IMG/VR virus record: IMGVR_UViG_3300025120_000223
Span: 1 to 35,195 of that record
DNA: 35,195 nucleotides
Direction: 5' to 3' (one strand)
Source: a virus
Below are positions 30,758 through 35,195 of the stretch, in pieces. Below the pieces are notes generated by a model. It worked only from the letters and a program-made list of their open reading frames with translations. It searched no databases and was not told the DNA's origin. The translations under genes and the position numbers were made by a program. Positions within the stretch are counted from its first letter, which is position 1, and each line of letters opens with the position of its first letter.

Positions 30758-31956
30758 TATACAATCTTTAAATTATCCCAACCCTTTTTATTTATGGTGA
30801 ATGTTAGTACACCTGGATGAGACCAAAGACCGCTGCGTGCTGTAAAGTCTAAGCTTTTATCTAAGCTAGGTGCCTGGAACCAAGTCCTATCACCCTGCTG
30901 CTTTGCTCTGAAGTGATGGTAGTGTGCAGTAATAAGTATCTGTGCATCCTTAGCTGGTAAGAATCCGTACATCTGACCTTTCCACCAGTTCTCTATCTTA
31001 GCTTCTGCGTTCCCGCCGCCACCTGTCATGTGTCCATGAGTCCAAGCACAGGGTATATTTTTTATGCTCATAACCTGGTGAAATCCTTTAGGTATTATTA
31101 CTTCTACCTTGTTATATCTATCTGGATTAGCTGCCATTATCTCACGACAAATCTCAAGGTGCATAGTGTCAGTGTTATCTAATCTACTGGTAGCAACTTG
31201 ACCTTTACTTGTACGCGAAGCTTCTCCATGATTTCCTGGAGCGCCTGCCAAAATTAATTTATCAGCATGCGGCAAGAATGTCTCAACAGTTTTCATCATC
31301 ATGCTTCTTGCTAATGCGTACTGCTCAATAAGATTCAACTCTACATTGTGTGGTTGTGATTCATAGAAGTAAGGTGTACAATTTTCTGTAAGGTCACCTA
31401 ATCCTATCATGTAAATCTCATCTATCTTTACACCAGACTTACGCAGCTCTTTAATTCTATTCACTGCATCTTGCAGTGCTATGTCATATCTTTTGATTGT
31501 GTTCTCAACTCCATAGTCCTTCTTGCCCAGCTGCCAGTCACTCATAAAGAAACAGAATGCTGTATCACCTCCGAATGTTTTAGGTTTAAGTGGTGGTCTT
31601 TTCTTTGCTTGTTTAAATAATGCCTGGAAGTATTTATCTTGACCTGGATTTTTCTTTTTAACTACACCTTTAAATGCAAAGAAGGTCTCAACTGTACCTC
31701 CTTTTAACTGTGTGTTCCAAGATGATGCACGAACTGAACCATCTATCTCATATTTTTCTGGGTCGAATCCCCAATCACGTAGTATCTCATCAAACTTTTC
31801 TCTAAAGTTTGGGTCAGTACCTACATGAGTAAGTTCACCATGTCCTGTTGCTTCACTGATATCATAACCTGGTTTCCAGCCAGACTTATAAAAGTTATTA
31901 CCCCATTCTTCTGGAATATTTACTATATTAACCTCCCTGTTGTGTTTATTATACAC
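30757..31956 (-). CDS. Calcineurin-like metallophosphoesterase (399 aa)
   Basis: Metal-binding motifs in order: SDWQLGKK (Asp140, Gln142 where DxH is usual), GLGDLTEN (Asp188), GAPGNHGE (Asn242, His243), THGHMTG (His307/His309), TAHYHH (His345/His347). These are the five blocks of metallophosphoesterases; the DWQLGK variant is familiar from phage members. The N-terminal 110 residues (FDEILRDWGFDPEKYEIDG, SVRASSW) form a separate domain found in actinophage homologues. May act as nuclease or phosphodiesterase on DNA or RNA. The start is odd: GTG at 31956 overlaps a TATAAT box, and AGGGAGG (31938-31932) is followed by no ATG/GTG/TTG at normal spacing, only ATA (31926) or GTA (31923). Confidence 0.82.
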   Translation of the reverse strand: MYNKHNREVNIVNIPEEWGNNFYKSGWKPGYDISEATGHGELTHVGTDPNFREKFDEILRDWGFDPEKYEIDGSVRASSWNTQLKGGTVETFFAFKGVVKKKNPGQDKYFQALFKQAKKRPPLKPKTFGGDTAFCFFMSDWQLGKKDYGVENTIKRYDIALQDAVNRIKELRKSGVKIDEIYMIGLGDLTENCTPYFYESQPHNVELNLIEQYALARSMMMKTVETFLPHADKLILAGAPGNHGEASRTSKGQVATSRLDNTDTMHLEICREIMAANPDRYNKVEVIIPKGFHQVMSIKNIPCAWTHGHMTGGGGNAEAKIENWWKGQMYGFLPAKDAQILITAHYHHFRAKQQGDRTWFQAPSLDKSLDFTARSGLWSHPGVLTFTINKKGWDNLKIV

Positions 31957-31958
31957 AA
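31940..31958 (-). promoter_or_regulatory. TATAAT promoter with inverted repeat TTGTGT-N7-ACACAA
   Basis: On the minus strand TTGTGT and ACACAA flank ATAATAA; TATAAT is at 31953-31948. It is nearly identical to the palindromic site at 28157 (+). Likely the promoter of the metallophosphoesterase gene with an overlapping operator. Confidence 0.5.
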
Positions 31959-31974
31959 ATAAATGGAGAGATTC

Positions 31975-32253
31975 TTAGCTTATTTTTTTCTTTGCGTATG
32001 TCTTGATTACTGCAAGTGCAGCTCCACCACCAGCTAATGCAGCTAACTCTAATGTATTTGCATCAACAGATATCAAGGGCGCAACAACTAAAGCTCCAAG
32101 GAATGCTTCAACGAAAGTCCATATAGTTCTTTCAAGCATATCTTTTAAGTCTTTACTCATCTTATACTCCCACGAATCGGACCAAGGTGTCCACCATACA
32201 TCCTTCTTGAATGTACCATCTTGATTTCTTTTTCTTTTAAATCTTTCAAACAT
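31975..32253 (-). CDS. Holin, r1t-like (92 aa)
   Basis: Charged N-terminus (FERFKRKRNQ), KDLKDMLERTIWTF, first membrane segment about residues 44-62 (IWTFVEAFLGALVVAPLIS), second about 66-84 (LELAALAGGGAALAVIKTY), basic C-terminus. The pattern 'D..ERT.wTF.EAFl...' followed by a Gly/Ala-rich second segment matches r1t-type phage holins. It makes membrane holes at the time of lysis. The ATG overlaps the stop of the DUF5675 gene (TAATG), so the two are translated together, as in a lysis cassette. Confidence 0.75.
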   Translation of the reverse strand: MFERFKRKRNQDGTFKKDVWWTPWSDSWEYKMSKDLKDMLERTIWTFVEAFLGALVVAPLISVDANTLELAALAGGGAALAVIKTYAKKKIS

Positions 32254-32849
32254 TATGTAATTATTCTACCCTTCAGCATTGCATTTGTTTTAATTACATT
32301 TCCATTTATCTCTTGAAGTTTTTCATATACGCTATCAGCTAGTATCATGTGGTCTTTAGCTTTGTTATCTTCACCATTAAGGTTTATCTTTGTATATTCT
32401 ATGGTGACATCATCACCTTTAAGTATTGCACCAGACACTTTAGGATATAGTTTCTTGTACGCATCTGCACTTGAGCCGACCATACCATTAAAGTTTACAT
32501 CTAAGTCCTGTTGAGAATTTCCTGTGATGAGACACCCACTGGTATGCTCATCGTTGTTCCCTTGGTGGATTAATATAAATTGGAACCCTGGTACATCTTG
32601 TAGCCACAACATCCCACGATGCCAGGTAGGATATTTCTTGGTATAACGTGTATTAAATGACCCAACTGTCCTAAGTTTAAGTTTGTATGTGCCTTCTGGT
32701 ATGCAGGTTTCGTGCATTACTTTGACTGCTTGGTACTGGTCCTCTAAAGTATAACACTCAAACTTACCATCAATAAACAGCATCCCATTAGTTGCATCCT
32801 TACCAAATTGTGTCCTAACTACTTGCAGTTTCACAGTGTTCACTCCCAT
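32253..32849 (-). CDS. DUF5675-like protein, candidate lysis enzyme (198 aa)
   Basis: Contains CIPEGTYKLKL (about 49-59), RGMLWLQDVPGFQFILIHQG (78-97) and TSGCLITG (103-110), matching the DUF5675 family (a small beta protein with conserved IH.GN and GC motifs). His95 and Cys106 are arranged like the His/Cys of L,D-transpeptidase-type enzymes (HG...GC), suggesting peptidoglycan work, but activity of the family is not established to my knowledge. Directly coupled to the holin. Start: ATG 32849 has a weak ribosome binding site; GTG at 32834 has GGGAG before it and is an alternative. Confidence 0.72.
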   Translation of the reverse strand: MGVNTVKLQVVRTQFGKDATNGMLFIDGKFECYTLEDQYQAVKVMHETCIPEGTYKLKLRTVGSFNTRYTKKYPTWHRGMLWLQDVPGFQFILIHQGNNDEHTSGCLITGNSQQDLDVNFNGMVGSSADAYKKLYPKVSGAILKGDDVTIEYTKINLNGEDNKAKDHMILADSVYEKLQEINGNVIKTNAMLKGRIIT

Positions 32850-32908
32850 ACTTACAGTTACATATAGTTATATTAGTATAGTCATTGTCAGCTAGATATG
32901 TACTGCAT

Positions 32909-33391
32909 TTAATGTCCATGACCAGCTGCTTCTAAATAAGCTAGTCGAGATTTCAAATCGTTGAGTTCCCACATATTATTGTTAACACTTTGTATTTGTG
33001 TTTCTACTCTAGTCAAAGAATCATTAAGGTCTTGATACTCCCACTTTTCTAGTAAATAATATCTATCTAAATCAAACCCACCATCTCTAACTGTTTGCTC
33101 TAAGTTATATAAGTTAGCTTGTAAGGTAGCCATCTCTTCAGTGAACCTACCTACATTCTGTGCAGCCATCTCTAATGATTGTATCTTCTCATACAGTACA
33201 GCTATATCATTCTGTACATAAGTTGATTCTTTAAGGGTCAAAAATTCATACTCAATGTTATTCATCCTGTCATCAATTCCTGTAAGAGTTTCAATCATAG
33301 CATTAAGAGATTGAATACCTGCACCAACAGAGGACATAAGAGCTATACCAGTTACTATTAAACCTAAGTTATTTTTTAATTTTGATAACAT
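32909..33391 (-). CDS. Membrane-anchored coiled-coil protein (160 aa)
   Basis: One N-terminal membrane segment (LGLIVTGIALMSSVGAGI, about residues 9-26), then heptad-rich coiled coil to the C-terminus (IDDRMNNIEYEFLTLKES, MATLQANLYNLEQTV, LKSRLAYLEAAG). It ends GHGH. Anchor plus long periplasmic coiled coil is the shape of i-spanins, and the location among lysis genes fits. No lipoprotein o-spanin is seen. Could alternatively be a structural or fibre-linked protein. Confidence 0.6.
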   Translation of the reverse strand: MLSKLKNNLGLIVTGIALMSSVGAGIQSLNAMIETLTGIDDRMNNIEYEFLTLKESTYVQNDIAVLYEKIQSLEMAAQNVGRFTEEMATLQANLYNLEQTVRDGGFDLDRYYLLEKWEYQDLNDSLTRVETQIQSVNNNMWELNDLKSRLAYLEAAGHGH

Positions 33392-33444
33392 TACTTACCT
33401 ATTGGACAAGTGTTACACATACCAGTACATAGACCACAAATCAT
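33391..33444 (-). CDS. 17-residue tetracysteine micro-protein
   Basis: Complete frame MICGLCTGMCNTCPIGK with Cys3, Cys6, Cys10, Cys13 (CxxC-x3-CxxC). Its ATG overlaps the upstream stop and its TAA overlaps the downstream ATG, both as TAATG. AGGTGG lies 3 bases upstream. Exact fit between two genes makes translation likely. Four Cys in eleven residues could bind a zinc ion or iron-sulphur cluster. Confidence 0.6.
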   Translation of the reverse strand: MICGLCTGMCNTCPIGK

Positions 33445-33656
33445 TAGCCACCTATCTTCCAGATTATCTCTGTAATCTCTGAGTCAATACCTTGTATGAT
33501 GTTCAATACATCATTGAGTTTGCTGTTTGAATTTATAACCTCTACTTGTAAGGCAGTAACTTCTTGTTGTAAATCATTAACTGTTTTAAACAACCAACCA
33601 ACAAGAGCAGCTAAACCACCTTGTAATACTTGACTTAAATTTACTTGTGCTTTCAT
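33444..33656 (-). CDS. Small protein with membrane segment and coiled coil (70 aa)
   Basis: AGGGAT lies before ATG. A short hydrophobic stretch (VLQGGLAALVGWLF, about 10-24) is followed by heptads (TVNDLQQEVTALQVEV, LNDVLNIIQGIDSEI). Same design as the 160-aa neighbour but shorter; both could be parts of one membrane complex, for instance holin/antiholin or spanin partners. Confidence 0.6.
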   Translation of the reverse strand: MKAQVNLSQVLQGGLAALVGWLFKTVNDLQQEVTALQVEVINSNSKLNDVLNIIQGIDSEITEIIWKIGG

Positions 33657-33662
33657 ATATCC

Positions 33663-33830
33663 CTACATATTTAGACTACCAACAATTAATATAACTGTGG
33701 CAACCAATCCCAATACTTTATAAAATTCTGATTTATCTAACTTCTCATCTAGCTTCTTATCTATGTCATCTAACTTATCAAATATCATTTGATTCAATTC
33801 TTTCTGTGTAAAGCCATTGGAAGCTGTCAT
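33663..33830 (-). CDS. Tail-anchored micro-protein (55 aa)
   Basis: ATG overlaps the upstream stop (TAATG). Begins MTASNGFTQKELNQMIFDKL, continues with a charged heptad segment (DDIDKKLDEKLDKSE), then a C-terminal membrane segment (FYKVLGLVATVILIVGSL). Small C-terminally anchored coiled-coil protein. Could be a holin or antiholin component. Confidence 0.6.
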   Translation of the reverse strand: MTASNGFTQKELNQMIFDKLDDIDKKLDEKLDKSEFYKVLGLVATVILIVGSLNM

Positions 33831-33976
33831 TATGGAAGGTCATCTTGTGTTAAGAAATCCCAGTCCTCATCAAAGTCGTGGGCAAGGATTAAAGTTTCAG
33901 CTGTTGCAAGATACTTAATTAACTTGTACATTTCTTTGCAACAATAGCCAACAATAAATCCTATTAAATAATCCAT
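33830..33976 (-). CDS. Micro-protein with hydrophobic N-terminus (48 aa)
   Basis: MDYLIGFIVGYCCKEMYKLI then KYLATAETLILAHDFDEDWD, acidic end. Stop overlaps the next ATG (TAATG). A short hydrophobic N-terminus with two Cys suggests membrane association. No clear ribosome binding site. Unknown function. Confidence 0.52.
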   Translation of the reverse strand: MDYLIGFIVGYCCKEMYKLIKYLATAETLILAHDFDEDWDFLTQDDLP

Positions 33977-34004
33977 ACTATGAATTTTATCATAGGTTTA
34001 TTTA

Positions 34005-34304
34005 TTAAGCAGGTTTAGGATTATCTGATTTAACTTGTGTTCTTAATGCTTGTAAATCTGTAAGCGTATCGCCACCATCTAGTAATGCGTGTATGCAATC
34101 TTGTAATGATGGATATTCTGCTTGTCTATTTCTTTCCCAATCTTTAGCATCATACTCTGTTTGTAACCTAGCTTGTTCAGCAGCAATAGCTTCATCAGTA
34201 GGTTGTGTTATATCTTTACTATGCCATTCTGTTATTTTTTCATTAATAACAACAAACTTTGCAGTAGGATGTAAAGATTTTATTGCATCTTCTATTGTTA
34301 TCAT
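34005..34304 (-). CDS. Fibre-associated chaperone-like protein, copy 2 (99 aa)
   Basis: ATGA overlap with the adhesin gene. Helical with conserved end: NRQAEYPSLQDCIHALLDGG ... VKSDNPKPA. The YPS...(D/Q)...GG/DG...K..PKP signature matches small proteins encoded beside phage fibre genes, thought to assist fibre assembly. A paralogue lies at 34853. In fibre systems each fibre is often followed by its own chaperone. Confidence 0.58.
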   Translation of the reverse strand: MITIEDAIKSLHPTAKFVVINEKITEWHSKDITQPTDEAIAAEQARLQTEYDAKDWERNRQAEYPSLQDCIHALLDGGDTLTDLQALRTQVKSDNPKPA

Positions 34305-34831
34305 CCTGCTATCTCCATTAAAATCATTGTATCAACTCCTCCATAAGTAAAATAAAGTGTTCCAGCAGAAGTTTTAAATTGTGTTTTGTAAGTAATTGAA
34401 GATGTACTAGATGGTGAATCTCTAAATGTTATATTATGTGAACCACCTAAAGTAGCTCCACCACCATTAGCTCTTAAAAATATTTGATTAGCACTGTTGT
34501 TATCGTGACCCCAAACATCTGTAGAATCTCTTACGAGTTTTACGCTACCAGCACCAGAAGTTGCACCTGTGCTTAAATGATAATTATTTTGTACTAATAC
34601 TACGATATGATTTGAAGAAGATGCTGGAGTAATACTTGCTGATAAACCAGTATCAGCGTAAGTTCCAGAAGTTGTTGAGCTACCACTTGTTGTAGCTGCA
34701 TAGACAACTTGTAATACTTTACCACCTGCAATAGAAGGAATAGCTCCATCTTTAATTAAAAGACCATCAATGGTTACACCAGCAGCAGAAGTCTTTTCTG
34801 ATATTGTATCTACCTTAATTTCGCTAGCCAT
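34301..34831 (-). CDS. Virion fibre-tip / adhesin protein (176 aa)
   Basis: Starts MASEIKVDTISEKTSAAGVT, a beginning I know from marine phage structural proteins, followed by IDGLLIKDGAIPSIAGGKV. The rest is Ser/Thr/Gly-rich beta sequence with aromatic strands (IVVLVQNNYHLSTG, NQIFLRANGGGATLGG, KTQFKTSAGTLYFTYGG). AGGA lies before ATG. Likely a surface-exposed fibre, tip or decoration protein. It is flanked on both sides by chaperone-like genes. Confidence 0.66.
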   Translation of the reverse strand: MASEIKVDTISEKTSAAGVTIDGLLIKDGAIPSIAGGKVLQVVYAATTSGSSTTSGTYADTGLSASITPASSSNHIVVLVQNNYHLSTGATSGAGSVKLVRDSTDVWGHDNNSANQIFLRANGGGATLGGSHNITFRDSPSSTSSITYKTQFKTSAGTLYFTYGGVDTMILMEIAG

Positions 34832-34852
34832 AATTATATCCTATCATATCTC

Positions 34853-35140
34853 CTAAGGTTTAGGGTACTTATCCTTTGTTGTTTGTATTGTAGCTTTCCA
34901 AGCATCAAGTCCATTATGAAAAATATCATCAAGCTGGTCTGCTATTGATGGATAATCATACTTTCTATTTTCTTGTATTTCTAACTCTGCAATCTTTGCA
35001 TTGACTTCTTCTTCACTAGGCATAATAGCTGTATCATCATTGAGTTTTAGATTAGAATAGACTTCTCCATTTTTTGTGTCAATCCATCCATACCATTGAT
35101 GTTTGCCTATATTAAAATATGCCAATGCTTCTTGTAACAT
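34853..35140 (-). CDS. Fibre-associated chaperone-like protein, copy 1 (95 aa)
   Basis: AGGAGAT lies before the ATG, which overlaps the upstream stop (TAATG). The first half is a beta segment (MLQEALAYFNIGKHQWYGWI); the second half is helical with RKYDYPSIADQLDDIFHNGL and ends KDKYPKP. The 'YPS..dQLd.i...G..aW...I...K.kYPKP' pattern is common beside phage fibre genes. Paralogue of the 34005 gene. Confidence 0.6.
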   Translation of the reverse strand: MLQEALAYFNIGKHQWYGWIDTKNGEVYSNLKLNDDTAIMPSEEEVNAKIAELEIQENRKYDYPSIADQLDDIFHNGLDAWKATIQTTKDKYPKP

Positions 35141-35195
35141 TATGTATCTCCTAATTTTAGAAATGTAAATGCTGATATTGATGCAGTTGTGCTTC
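35140..35195 (-). CDS. C-terminal end of an upstream gene, probably a fibre (partial)
   Basis: The frame entering from the right edge ends STTASISAFTFLKLGDT and then TAA overlapping the next ATG (TAATG). Only 17 codons are visible. Position before a chaperone-like gene and the Ser/Thr-rich sequence suggest a fibre C-terminus, but this is a guess. Confidence 0.45.
   Translation of the reverse strand, partial: STTASISAFTFLKLGDT

Noticed and set aside
31975-33976. Complete i-spanin/o-spanin pair
   Set aside because: Coiled-coil membrane proteins are present, but no lipoprotein signal with a lipobox Cys was found for an outer-membrane partner.
1-35195. Circular closure of the genome across the window ends (left fibre joined to right-edge fragment)
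   Set aside because: Joining position 1 directly to 35195 puts the fibre in the frame that has no stop and runs into the 34853 gene, not in the frame ending STTASISAFTFLKLGDT. No terminal repeat is visible either.

Overview
The window is a stretch of an AT-rich, double-stranded DNA tailed-phage genome. I see no rRNA, tRNA, CRISPR or housekeeping genes. Terminase, portal, scaffold, a capsid protein of the SU10/DUF5309 type and a beta-rich fibre are all present. No tape-measure, sheath or baseplate genes are visible, which suggests a short-tailed (podovirus-like) particle. Several families (basic micro-proteins before terL, repetitive fibre proteins, r1t-like holin, DUF5675, actinophage-style metallophosphoesterase) recall phages from marine and actinobacterial metagenomes. 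The host cannot be fixed from the sequence.

Layout. (1) Positions 1-23107, minus strand: late virion operon, read right to left. Four tiny basic genes lead into terL, then portal, two small proteins, a 1580-aa virion protein, a 340-aa protein, a lytic transglycosylase-like protein and three more large virion proteins. A plus-strand gene with its own promoter and terminator (6723-6932, a moron) interrupts this. The operon then continues with scaffold, capsid, a connector-like protein, a tail protein and a large fibre that runs off the left edge. (2) Positions 23108-24405: a mixed regulatory stretch with tiny zinc-ribbon genes on both strands, an RNA-like structured segment and an 82-bp tandem repeat with stem-loops (candidate replication or control region). 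(3) Positions 24406-30694, plus strand: early genes, mostly short. They include a P-loop kinase, a cysteine-peptidase-like protein, zinc ribbons, HTH proteins and a probable single-strand annealing protein. Seven copies of a bipartite motif, GTAACC-N16/17-GTCTAAR, precede gene groups here; an eighth precedes the moron. (4) Positions 30700-30757: a strong terminator between convergent operons. (5) Positions 30757-35195, minus strand: fibre tip and chaperone-like genes, a run of micro-membrane proteins, DUF5675 protein plus holin (lysis candidates) and a metallophosphoesterase.

Working together: the GTAACC motif probably switches on the early region and the moron together. Late genes are tightly coupled, often by TAATG overlaps. 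No DNA polymerase, helicase, primase, RNA polymerase or integrase is visible, so replication and transcription probably depend on the host or on genes outside the window. Many genes shorter than 60 codons were found by reading the gaps between larger genes and are listed here.
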